From positions 1 through 30,480 of the IMG/VR virus record IMGVR_UViG_3300042691_017836: a DNA stretch of 30,480 bases, one strand, 5' to 3'. The notes under the pieces were generated by a model. It ran no database searches and had not been told where the DNA came from. It worked only from the letters and a program-made list of their open reading frames with translations. The position numbers and the translations under genes were made by a program. Shown here piece by piece: positions 22,970-30,480 of this stretch (the stretch's first letter is position 1; each line of letters starts with the position of its first letter). The stretch comes from a virus.

Positions 22970-25900
22970 TTAATTGCGAAACGACCTATAAAACATCGTC
23001 TGTGCCAGCATGCTTCCGCTGATTCCTGAGCTTGCTCGATCAAATTCTGCTCTTACCGGCACTATGATTCTCAGTCCAGCTGTGTTATTAATTCTATCTG
23101 GTCCTACCAATATGGTACCGGCTATGAAACTACCCACTGCAATTTCAGATCCGCCCACTGACAATCTACTGGCTAGATAGCTTTTGATAGCTCGTTCTGT
23201 GGGTACGATGTTATTAGAATCTGCGGTGAATAACGGATCAGTTGAAAACTCACGAATCACTGCTCCAGTGCCGCCTACTCTGATACCACCTAGTCTCAGT
23301 TCAGATAATCCACCGAGATCAAAAAAGTCCGCAGAGATCGTTACAACACCTGTGGCCTGTTCTACCGCAAATAATTCTCCTGCACGGAAGTTACCGCTTT
23401 GATCGGTAGAGGTATAGAATACACGGCCACGATTCAGTTCAACTACTTCGTTTTCTGGTGAGGGAGTATAGAATCCACTGTATAATTCTGGGTAATTGGT
23501 TTCTTCAAAGTTGCCTGTGCCTATGTCTAAGAAATCATGTCCAGTGATACGGCATTGGCTGAACTGCGTTCTGATAGTGATAGGTGTAAGATGCTGTAGA
23601 TTATCTCTGACCTTGATTTCGGGACTAACTCGTATTCTCGCAGCTAGTCCTCTGTCAGTTTGACCAATTTCTTCTATGGCTACCAGCGTATAAAAATCTG
23701 GCAAGTTACCAATAGTCAAACTGGCGCCTGGTCCGGGGTAAGCATCTAGGTCATTCATTACAAAGAATTTTCCTGAGGGAGTAACATCTGCATATCCGTT
23801 GCCACTGATTGTAACTGTGGTACTGGTTGTTCTATAACCCAGTCCTCTGTTCAACCAACCAGGCTGGGCTAAAACTCCATCTCCGGTTCTGGATTCTATT
23901 CTAGCATCTGTATTGTTATTAGGATCAACTAGTGTGCATAACGGTCCTTCTGTATAGCCGGATCCTGGATCCCACATCTTGATGCTTCTGATGATACCGC
24001 TGCTTATGGTCACACGACCTAGTGCTCTTGCTCCTGTTTGTATTTTGTTGAATATTTCAGTGTTATCTATGGCTATCCACATAGGGGTTCTTTTACCGGT
24101 AGTAGAGTCTCTGGCATCCACATAAGGATTACCAAACGCTATCGATACCCATTCTTTGGAAGATGCCAATGTTCTAGACGTCCATACTATGCCGTCGAAT
24201 GATGTGGCTGCGTAGTTTGTTGGCACAGCTACTGGATCGCCTGCGATATCTCTACCGCCGGTATCTCCAACCGCAAAGAATACTCCTTGTGCATAGCGAA
24301 TCTTTTTCCAGTTATGGGCTGTGCTTCCGTCCTGCGAAGGCATTGTGGCTGCTAGCCATACAACCCCATCAAAACTATATGCCACTTCACCTGTGCTGGA
24401 TATGGCCACAAATCTATCATTACCGTAGGCTATACTGACCCAGTCTTTGGCCGAGGAGTCTGCGATCACATCCATGATGTGGCCGGTCCACGACCATGTG
24501 TTCAAGGTAGAATTATATGCACCTACCATTACATTATTTCCACTATTGGCCAACACCACGTAGGTGTTTTTTCCGTAGGCTACATCTACCCATTCGTTAA
24601 GAGTAGAATCACCAAACCCCGGTAATACAGTTGTAGTCCAACCAATGCCATTTAGGCTGTAGGCTGCTGAATTTGAATCTGAAGCTATGGCAAGGAATAT
24701 ACCTCCCCCATAGATACATGATTTCCAGACCCTTGATGCTGGCATTGCTCTTGTGGTCCATGTGATTCCGTCTAAGGAACTAGCTGCCACTGCGCTGCCT
24801 GTGCGTATAGCTACAAATATATGGTTGCCTAATGCAGGATATGTGACTCTACCTGCGGCTAAACACTTCCAGTCTCCCGAAGTCGGCATGTTGAAATCAG
24901 TCCAGGTAGTACCGTCTTCACTATACAGAGCGGCGCTGCCTCCGGTAGATACTGCTACAAATCTACCGCTGGCTGCTTCGTTGTCTTCTCCAGTACCGTA
25001 GGTTTTTTGTTGTGCTGCGAGTATAGAATTTGTGCTGTCATCGCTGACAGCTGTGACCAATATGAATAGATCATTAGTTGGTGTTGTTCCTCCTAATAGT
25101 GTTCCGGAAATAGTTAATAGTTGATCAACTTCGTATCCTGCACCGCCATTATTAATTGTGAGAGTGTAATCTCTGCCCTGTTTTACAACATTAAAGGTAG
25201 CATTTGCGGCGCCAACTCCTATTGTAGTTCCTGTTCCTGCTTCATTAACCGCTACGTTGGTATATGTTTCGGTGGTTTCACCATAGACGATTTCTGACCA
25301 TGAAGTATTCACAGGCACTGTGATCTGTGTGGCTGAATATGCAGGTGCAGAGAATATAACTCGAGGTTCTATTCTATATGTGGTGTTAGTTAATAACGGA
25401 ACTGTTGGTAATTTTCCCGGCACCACATGGTCCCAGCCTGGCTGATCGTCTGATTCTCTTGTTACACTTACTACTTTGGAAACATTGTTGTAGGCAGTGA
25501 TATAGCCGTACTGTCCTGTGCCTGCACCGCTGGTGATCACAATTCTCATACCAAGATATTCTGTAATTGAATTAGCATCATTACTGGCAATGGTGATTGT
25601 AGTAGCATCTCCGGATTGGGCATTATTTTGTACTAGTACATATCCGGTGCCTCCAATGGCTGTGGCAATGGTTGCTGTTCCAGCGTTGGCATCAAGCAGC
25701 CTGGCTTCAAAAACAGCATCATCACGGAAATCTTCAAATACCACAGCAGCATCTACGCCGGCACCTGCAAAAGTTGCAGTAGCTGAGGTATAATCATTTC
25801 CGCAGTTGGCGAATTCTAAGATCTGTATTTCATCTACGAAATCTCCAGCAAATGCCGCTGCTATGCTGGCCTGTTGTGCTCTGGTATAGACCGCGGCCGT

Positions 25901-28582
25901 GGCTGGGGTTTCCGAAGCATCCACACCGTCGGATATAGCACCATAGGCACCGTAGGAACAGTTACCATTCGTGGCTCTAATAACTCCACCGTCTTCAGCT
26001 AGGTAACCGATGTGCGCATAGTATGAGAACACTGATACCAATTCAGCACGACCGTTGTTCAACACCCAAGCACCTATGCCATCTGAGAGAACCTGTGTGA
26101 AATCATTGCTGACGATAGATCTGTTACCACCGTTGTGTAGTGCTCCATCAATCTTTTGTCCAACACAACCAGTACCTATGGTAGTAACTCCTTGGATGTA
26201 CGGTGATCGGGTGGTGATCCAGGTGCGATTGTCAGCTGGACCCCAACCTGGATCCAAGGATACATATGCACCGCCTAGGGGTTTCTGATACAGATCAAAA
26301 GCTGCGGGTGGATTTAACGTTGATTCAAGTCCTTTGAGAGTACAGTTTCTAATACCTGTGGAATTTCGCACATAGAACATATCTTCGCTTTCATTACATC
26401 CTAGCACAGCATTTCTATAATACCTAGCTGCTAGTAATGATTTATAATTACCAGTATAAATTATATCATACTTAAAAGCGTCTATGTACCTACGTATGTC
26501 AGTGCTTAATCGGATGGTATCAAATGCGTATATAGGATATGTTACCTGCATAAATGCCACAGCTTCTGCAGCTAGAAATTCTTTGTTAGCTTCAAGTTGT
26601 AACACAGTGTTAGTATATTCAACATCTGTTACTGCGGTGTTAGTTCCGACCAGTGTAGGATTGCTGCCGGTAGAATTTATATTAAAATTAATATAAGCAA
26701 TAATATTTGCAATTTTAGTCTGTATAGCTATTGCAGCAGTATTACTAGTAGGTCGAGGTTGAGTGGATGTGTCAAAAATTTCACTACCGAATTCATCGAA
26801 CTGTGGTGGGCTAAACGAAATAGATACTGTTTCAGTTACAATTACAGGATTTAATATATTACCTGCAGATTTTGGGGGACTAATAGCAGTTCCTGCAACA
26901 ATAGCCTGTATTATTCCTGAAATTCTATTCAACACCGCGATGTGGTATGTACGGTCTAGAGCCAATGCTGCGATTGGTCCAGCTGCTTTGATTGTGGTGC
27001 TTCTAAGTTCTGCTCCTAGTATCACAGTTCGTGCTGGCACGATAATCGGAATAATTTCTTCAAACTCGCCCACGCTGACTCTGATCGTAGTCGTTCCTGA
27101 AAATCCGTCGTCTACTTTTTCACAGGCATATCTTATGGTTCTCCAAGGAAGGAATTGGCTGGTTCCACGTTCTGGATCTGTGTCATCGTCTACTCCGTCT
27201 AGGCTGACATAGCGTACTCTGGCAATGTCTCCCCAATAGGCGTAATCTACACTGTTTTCATTATTGACTATCAGCAACTGATCGCTTTCACCTACAGGTA
27301 CTCTTGCTGGACCAAAAGTGCTGCCGTCACCTTGCAGTGATCTGCTAAGATCATAGGTTAGCAAATCGCCTCTGGTAGTCATACCAGCGTCTTGTCCTGC
27401 CTGTATTAATAAATCCCAATAGAAAAATCCAGATCCGTTATCTCCAGGAAAATTTTGATTTGTGGCTATGTGTTCAAAATTGCATTTATAGGTATTCCCT
27501 AGATAAATTACTAGATCGTTAACACTATATTGTTGATTTATTACCCATGAAGCTCTCCAATTTTGTCCTACGGTAATTTTTTCCCAATCTCCATCGTCGA
27601 GATAATCGAGAGAACTACCATCGTCGATTACATCAGTAACTGCAACATATAGATCTCCACCACGTCTTACTAAATCACCTATTTTATAATCTACACTAGC
27701 CGACCAATCGCCTTGGAAATTAATTTGTTTAGACAACACTTGCCAATTTGTAGAATCCAACACCGGAGAGGTACTGGCTGTGTTATTATTGTTAGAAATG
27801 TATAAATATCCGCCATGGCGAACAACATCACCGATAGCATAATAGACCGAGTTGCTCCATTCTTGATAAAAATTAAATCCTGGAAATTCTGTGACAAAAT
27901 TAGCGTTGGTTATATTTGCATCTGCTACATGCCCTATTATGCAACGTAATATACTGCCACCGTATTTTACTAGATCGTTTTCTCTGTATCTCGTAGCAGC
28001 GGTCCATGCTCCTACATACTGTATACCTTCATAGACCACTTGCCAAAGTTCTCCGGTGCTGTCGTCTTGATTATCGTTATTACCTATCTCTAGTCCCAGT
28101 GCTGTGGATGATGATGTGTGCCCTACTACGCACCTATATACGGTGCCGTTGTATCTTACAACATCACCTATACCGTATCTGATATTTGGTAACCAGGCTG
28201 TGCGCCAATTATCAGCACTGAGATACACAGCCCAATTTGCTATGTTAGCATCAAATGTTGATTGCGATGGATGGCTGGTCACGCATAGATAAATCACTCC
28301 GCCATATAGAGCGATATCGCCAGGATTATATAAAGTTGACTGTGTCCATGCACCTCTCCAGGCATAGCCGTCGGTCATCTTCAACCATGCAGGAGATGGT
28401 TGTGAATCTCCCGCATTAGCAAGATATGCCTGATCAGCAGCGAACGTGGAAGCTGTGTGTTGCCTTTGACAGATCCATGTGCTTCCACCGTATCTAACTA
28501 CATCGTCACGATTGTACGCCGTAGTGTTAGACCACGCATTGCGCCATGTATATCTAATTCTACTGATTTTAAATTCTGCCAT
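22970..28582 (-). CDS. Giant modular virion adhesin (1870 residues), paralogue of 15655-22935
   Basis: Same architecture as its neighbour. Seven N-terminal aromatic modules (for example WSNTTAYNRDDVVRYGGSTW, WSNSVYYAIGDVVRHGGYLY) reach about residue 400. RYVSLDGVDDDTDPERGTSQ then FLPWRTIRYACEKV follows, with a beta-helix-like part (TTIRVSVGEFEEIIPIIVPA). Only one 'DAFKYDIIYTGNYKSLLAARYY' module is present, near 690. Then come VSNDFTQVLSDGIGAWVLNN and VSVFSYYAHIGYLAEDGG. Seven propeller-like blades cover ~1204-1524 (LDGITWTTRAMP, RFVAISSTGEVAYSFDG). The common C-terminus has FYTSTDQSGNFRAGELFAVE and REFSTDPLFTADSNNIVPTE. It is shorter than the neighbour chiefly because three copies of the middle module are absent. 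Its ATG is 12 bases after the upstream stop with a CGGA site. Confidence 0.85.
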   Translation of the reverse strand: MAEFKISRIRYTWRNAWSNTTAYNRDDVVRYGGSTWICQRQHTASTFAADQAYLANAGDSQPSPAWLKMTDGYAWRGAWTQSTLYNPGDIALYGGVIYLCVTSHPSQSTFDANIANWAVYLSADNWRTAWLPNIRYGIGDVVRYNGTVYRCVVGHTSSSTALGLEIGNNDNQDDSTGELWQVVYEGIQYVGAWTAATRYRENDLVKYGGSILRCIIGHVADANITNANFVTEFPGFNFYQEWSNSVYYAIGDVVRHGGYLYISNNNNTASTSPVLDSTNWQVLSKQINFQGDWSASVDYKIGDLVRRGGDLYVAVTDVIDDGSSLDYLDDGDWEKITVGQNWRASWVINQQYSVNDLVIYLGNTYKCNFEHIATNQNFPGDNGSGFFYWDLLIQAGQDAGMTTRGDLLTYDLSRSLQGDGSTFGPARVPVGESDQLLIVNNENSVDYAYWGDIARVRYVSLDGVDDDTDPERGTSQFLPWRTIRYACEKVDDGFSGTTTIRVSVGEFEEIIPIIVPARTVILGAELRSTTIKAAGPIAALALDRTYHIAVLNRISGIIQAIVAGTAISPPKSAGNILNPVIVTETVSISFSPPQFDEFGSEIFDTSTQPRPTSNTAAIAIQTKIANIIAYINFNINSTGSNPTLVGTNTAVTDVEYTNTVLQLEANKEFLAAEAVAFMQVTYPIYAFDTIRLSTDIRRYIDAFKYDIIYTGNYKSLLAARYYRNAVLGCNESEDMFYVRNSTGIRNCTLKGLESTLNPPAAFDLYQKPLGGAYVSLDPGWGPADNRTWITTRSPYIQGVTTIGTGCVGQKIDGALHNGGNRSIVSNDFTQVLSDGIGAWVLNNGRAELVSVFSYYAHIGYLAEDGGVIRATNGNCSYGAYGAISDGVDASETPATAAVYTRAQQASIAAAFAGDFVDEIQILEFANCGNDYTSATATFAGAGVDAAVVFEDFRDDAVFEARLLDANAGTATIATAIGGTGYVLVQNNAQSGDATTITIASNDANSITEYLGMRIVITSGAGTGQYGYITAYNNVSKVVSVTRESDDQPGWDHVVPGKLPTVPLLTNTTYRIEPRVIFSAPAYSATQITVPVNTSWSEIVYGETTETYTNVAVNEAGTGTTIGVGAANATFNVVKQGRDYTLTINNGGAGYEVDQLLTISGTLLGGTTPTNDLFILVTAVSDDSTNSILAAQQKTYGTGEDNEAASGRFVAVSTGGSAALYSEDGTTWTDFNMPTSGDWKCLAAGRVTYPALGNHIFVAIRTGSAVAASSLDGITWTTRAMPASRVWKSCIYGGGIFLAIASDSNSAAYSLNGIGWTTTVLPGFGDSTLNEWVDVAYGKNTYVVLANSGNNVMVGAYNSTLNTWSWTGHIMDVIADSSAKDWVSIAYGNDRFVAISSTGEVAYSFDGVVWLAATMPSQDGSTAHNWKKIRYAQGVFFAVGDTGGRDIAGDPVAVPTNYAATSFDGIVWTSRTLASSKEWVSIAFGNPYVDARDSTTGKRTPMWIAIDNTEIFNKIQTGARALGRVTISSGIIRSIKMWDPGSGYTEGPLCTLVDPNNNTDARIESRTGDGVLAQPGWLNRGLGYRTTSTTVTISGNGYADVTPSGKFFVMNDLDAYPGPGASLTIGNLPDFYTLVAIEEIGQTDRGLAARIRVSPEIKVRDNLQHLTPITIRTQFSQCRITGHDFLDIGTGNFEETNYPELYSGFYTPSPENEVVELNRGRVFYTSTDQSGNFRAGELFAVEQATGVVTISADFFDLGGLSELRLGGIRVGGTGAVIREFSTDPLFTADSNNIVPTERAIKSYLASRLSVGGSEIAVGSFIAGTILVGPDRINNTAGLRIIVPVRAEFDRASSGISGSMLAQTMFYRSFRN

Positions 28583-28594
28583 AATTTATTCCGT

Positions 28595-28960
28595 TTAACT
28601 TGAATGTCCTGTAGGGTATGTGTAACCTTGATTTATCCGCTGTGTTAGCCTACCGTTACTGTCTACGTAGTAGAGCATGTTACGATTATCCCAACGATAT
28701 TGTGTATATACTAAATTATCGTATTCTACCTCATGGTCCTCGGTGATACCGTCAAAATAATCTACTCCAGGTTCAAGATCCTCAAAATTTTCTTCGGGGG
28801 CCCCAGGAAGATTTAATTCAATGCTGTCTTTGTCTTTGAGTTGATCACTGCGTAGCAAAAATAATTCACCGTCTTCATTTCTACGCAAAGCATACCAGTA
28901 TCGAGGGCTATCTCCTAGTGCTTCGTCTGGACTGGTTCCTAGATAATATGTGCTTGGCAT
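28595..28960 (-). CDS. Small acidic virion-associated protein
   Basis: A 121-residue protein of unknown function: MPSTYYLGTSPDEALGDSPR, ALRRNEDGELFLLRSDQLKD, an acidic middle (EENFEDLEPGVDYFDGITED) and an aromatic C-terminal half (VYTQYRWDNRNMLYYVDSNG). It has no membrane segment or signal peptide. An AAGGA site lies before the ATG, nine bases after the upstream stop, and the gene leads directly into the 1870-residue giant. Position between fibre genes suggests a small structural or attachment protein, but I do not recognise a family. Confidence 0.7.
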   Translation of the reverse strand: MPSTYYLGTSPDEALGDSPRYWYALRRNEDGELFLLRSDQLKDKDSIELNLPGAPEENFEDLEPGVDYFDGITEDHEVEYDNLVYTQYRWDNRNMLYYVDSNGRLTQRINQGYTYPTGHSS

Positions 28961-28969
28961 GATCGATCC

Positions 28970-29302
28970 TTATGATATTTCAACGTAACTTACTGTGGCA
29001 TCGACACTGTCTGCGGTGTCGCTGACCATTCGCAGTTCTGTTTCTGCGGGCAGTATTAATTTTTCGCCCTGTGTGATCACTTTCACAGATGTGTTTGGTG
29101 GGATTATTAATCCCTTGACATAGTATGCCACTGTGGTATCTACACCCACTACCTGTATGTCCACTACCACAGTGTCGTACTCTGTCACGTTAGCTAGATT
29201 ACAGCCTATAACTGTGGCTCGGACTCCTGCGCCAATCTCTACTACATCGGTGGGGTTAGTGCCTATTTGTGTAACCAGTGCGTGTTTAAATACTGTTGGC
29301 AT
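28970..29302 (-). CDS. Small beta-rich virion-associated protein
   Basis: A 110-residue beta-strand protein: MPTVFKHALVTQIGTNPTDV, RATVIGCNLANVTEYDTVVV, VAYYVKGLIIPPNTSVKVIT and LPAETELRMVSDTADSVDAT. The layout (strand, VIGCNLAN, VxV, KGLIIPPNTSV, LRVxSDxxxSVDxTxSYxEI) is one I recognise from small structural proteins of marine T4-like phages, with unknown precise role. The gap to the upstream fibre gene is four bases. It may be a distant relative of 15312-15632. Confidence 0.7.
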   Translation of the reverse strand: MPTVFKHALVTQIGTNPTDVVEIGAGVRATVIGCNLANVTEYDTVVVDIQVVGVDTTVAYYVKGLIIPPNTSVKVITQGEKLILPAETELRMVSDTADSVDATVSYVEIS

Positions 29303-29306
29303 ATGT

Positions 29307-30359
29307 TTATCCTAGTGTCAATGCTAATTGAGCAGCGATGTCGTTGGCTTCTGCAACAGAAACAGCACCTGATGCACCTGCTGGTGATGCCCAGTCTGCG
29401 CCGTCCCATATCTCCAAAGCAGCGGAATCAGTGTTGAATCTTGTCATACCTAACACAGCATATGCAGTTGGTCTATTTCCGGATGCTCCTACAGGAGGCA
29501 CAAAACCGTTGGTGCCTTGTATTTTAAAATATCCAATACCTGTCTGTGCTATCTGTGATACCGCTCCGGAGGTTATGTTAGTGATCACATTATCTACTAT
29601 ACGGAAATTGCCTAATCTCACACCTCCTGCACCATTGCCGTCAATGTATAGGTCTTGTCCTGTTGTGGTAGTGATTTCATTATCACGGAACATCAAGTTA
29701 CCTACATCTAGTGCAGGTACAGTGATAATATCTGTGTACAGATTAGCAGCGTAAACAGCTCTCCAACGGAATGCAACAGAACCTAGATCATAGGTGTTGT
29801 CAGTTTCTGGCACAAGATCGCTGCGGATGCTGGCATTGAATATAATATTATCTGTAAGTGCATCACCAATCTGTATGTTACCGCCTATAACCACATTGCC
29901 TGTGGCAGAGATGTTGCCTGTGACTCCTAGGTTACCGGTGATATTGGTATTAGCAATAATATTAACAGTACCTGTGCCGTTGGGGTCTATTTCTATGCTG
30001 CTGTTGCTCACAGTGGTTGATATGGTGTTGCCCTGCAGTTGCAGATCATCTATCTGCAGTCTCGAATGATAAACGGTGGCTTCACCTGCGGCCGCTGCAA
30101 AGTTTATGGTTGAAGAATCACTGGTTATGGTATTACCAGTGAAGTGTAGATCGCCTACATTTAGTTGTGTATCTACAGTGAGATTAGTTGAACGAGTGTG
30201 ACCGTTGACATCGAGGTCTGTGCTAGGGGCTGCTGTTTTTATCCCGATGCGAGAGTTAACAACATCCAAATAGAGTAAGTCTGTCTCGAAAGCCAAATTC
30301 TCGCCTGCACGAAGCAAGTTGGATTTCAAGAGCTGACCGGAAATACGACCAATAGCCAT
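29307..30359 (-). CDS. Fibre-like virion structural protein (350 residues)
   Basis: The N-terminus (MAIGRISGQLLKSNLLRAGE, then NLAFETDLLYLDVVNSRIGI) and repeated short beta strands (NISATGNVVIGGNIQIGD, TDNIIFNASIRSDLVPETDN, YDLGSVAFRWRAVYAANLY) are typical of T4-like cyanophage fibre or baseplate-attached structural proteins. The 'YDLGSxxxRWRxVYAxxL' segment is a common phage fibre motif. A C-terminal segment has MTRFNTDSAALEIWDGADWA, seen in peptides that end or cap fibres. The ATG follows a GGAGAG site and a small hairpin. It is the first complete gene of the minus-strand block. Confidence 0.8.
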   Translation of the reverse strand: MAIGRISGQLLKSNLLRAGENLAFETDLLYLDVVNSRIGIKTAAPSTDLDVNGHTRSTNLTVDTQLNVGDLHFTGNTITSDSSTINFAAAAGEATVYHSRLQIDDLQLQGNTISTTVSNSSIEIDPNGTGTVNIIANTNITGNLGVTGNISATGNVVIGGNIQIGDALTDNIIFNASIRSDLVPETDNTYDLGSVAFRWRAVYAANLYTDIITVPALDVGNLMFRDNEITTTTGQDLYIDGNGAGGVRLGNFRIVDNVITNITSGAVSQIAQTGIGYFKIQGTNGFVPPVGASGNRPTAYAVLGMTRFNTDSAALEIWDGADWASPAGASGAVSVAEANDIAAQLALTLG

Positions 30360-30377
30360 TAGCTCTCCAAAATAACC

Positions 30378-30390
30378 CGGTGTTTCACCG
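30378..30390 (-). terminator. Short GC hairpin before the first fibre gene
   Basis: CGGTG-AAA-CACCG is a perfect five-base stem in the region between the possible partial gene and the fibre ATG. On the minus strand it is followed by GGGTTATTTTGG, a weak T-rich tract, then the GGAGAG ribosome-binding site. It may be a leaky terminator for the upstream gene or a leader structure. The stem is too short to be sure. Confidence 0.35.
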
Positions 30391-30402
30391 TTAACCAGAT
30401 TT

Positions 30403-30480
30403 TCAGCTCACGCTCTTTGCCGGTTTACCACAGTCGGATCCTGCAGTAATTTGGTCAACTACAGCAATTAAAGTATTTAG
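30403..30480 (-). CDS. Possible 3' end of a gene entering from the right edge
   Basis: Twenty-five codons are open up to the window edge, ending in TGA at 30403-30405. They read LNTLIAVVDQITAGSDCGKP then AKSVS, a plausible helical C-terminus. The 43-base gap to the next ATG, with a hairpin and ribosome-binding site, looks like a normal gene junction. A 25-codon open frame is not rare by chance, and the sequence CTAAATAC at the edge could instead be a late promoter, so this is tentative. The product is unknown. Confidence 0.4.
   Translation of the reverse strand, partial: LNTLIAVVDQITAGSDCGKPAKSVS

Noticed and set aside
26763-27212. A 149-residue plus-strand open frame opposite the 1870-residue giant
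   Set aside because: The opposite strand is clearly coding over the same bases, with motifs shared with its paralogue. The plus-strand product is low-complexity Ile/Ser/Pro and looks like nothing known.
28583-28590. AATAAATT before the 1870-residue gene as a late promoter
   Set aside because: The box would put the transcript start inside the coding sequence, several bases past the ATG. It more likely reflects an AT-rich ribosome-binding region.
29338-29754. A 138-residue plus-strand open frame opposite the 350-residue fibre gene
   Set aside because: It is an antisense shadow. The minus-strand frame has known fibre motifs, a ribosome-binding site and correct gene spacing.
1-30480. Integrase, attachment site, tRNA genes or bacterial host flanks
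   Set aside because: I looked for cloverleaf-like stretches and for host-type or lysogeny genes and saw none. All convincing genes are structural or accessory phage genes.

Overview
The window looks like the late structural region of a marine T4-like myovirus, of the cyanophage or pelagiphage kind. The evidence is a gp14-like neck protein followed directly by a gp15-like tail sheath terminator, late promoters close to the T4/cyanophage TATAAATA/NATAAATA box, and long runs of virion-fibre proteins with stop/start overlaps. It also carries accessory metabolic genes typical of marine phages: a flavin-dependent tryptophan halogenase family member and a 2-oxoglutarate/Fe(II) oxygenase. I see no integrase, tRNA, CRISPR or insertion sequence. 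The host cannot be read from this sequence.

Layout. Positions 1-3646 hold a plus-strand operon: gp14-like neck, gp15-like tail completion protein, a NUDIX-like protein without a catalytic box, and an 87-residue helical protein. The start of a divergent minus-strand gene sits at the left edge. From 3658 to the right edge every gene is on the minus strand, so transcription runs right to left. In that order it contains: the possible 3' end of a gene (30403-30480); a 350-residue fibre protein; two small virion-like proteins; two giant paralogous virion proteins (1870 and 2426 residues); a small beta-rich protein; a 225-residue fibre protein; and a packed array of nine short paralogous receptor-binding-type proteins (8461-14621) with two tail-assembly-chaperone-like genes inserted. 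After these come a three-gene AT-rich cassette (methyltransferase-like protein, halogenase, 2OG oxygenase; 5795-8402) and a 680-residue fibre with a collagen-like stretch and a cupredoxin-like C-terminus.

How it fits together. The plus-strand genes complete the head-tail neck. The minus-strand block plausibly builds the distal adhesion machinery. The two giants share a design: seven aromatic carbohydrate-binding-like modules, a pectate-lyase-like middle, a seven-blade propeller and a common C-terminus. They differ mainly in the number of inserted middle modules. The nine-member array looks like duplicated and diversified receptor-binding modules. The halogenase cassette lies inside this adhesion block, in the same orientation and with coupled starts, so it is probably expressed with or near late genes. 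Whether it modifies a virion protein, a host metabolite or an indole is unknown.

The most unusual points are the halogenase/oxygenase/methyltransferase-like cassette, the nine-copy array, the cupredoxin-like fibre tip, and two late promoters placed so that the predicted transcript begins at the A of the start codon (leaderless mRNAs).
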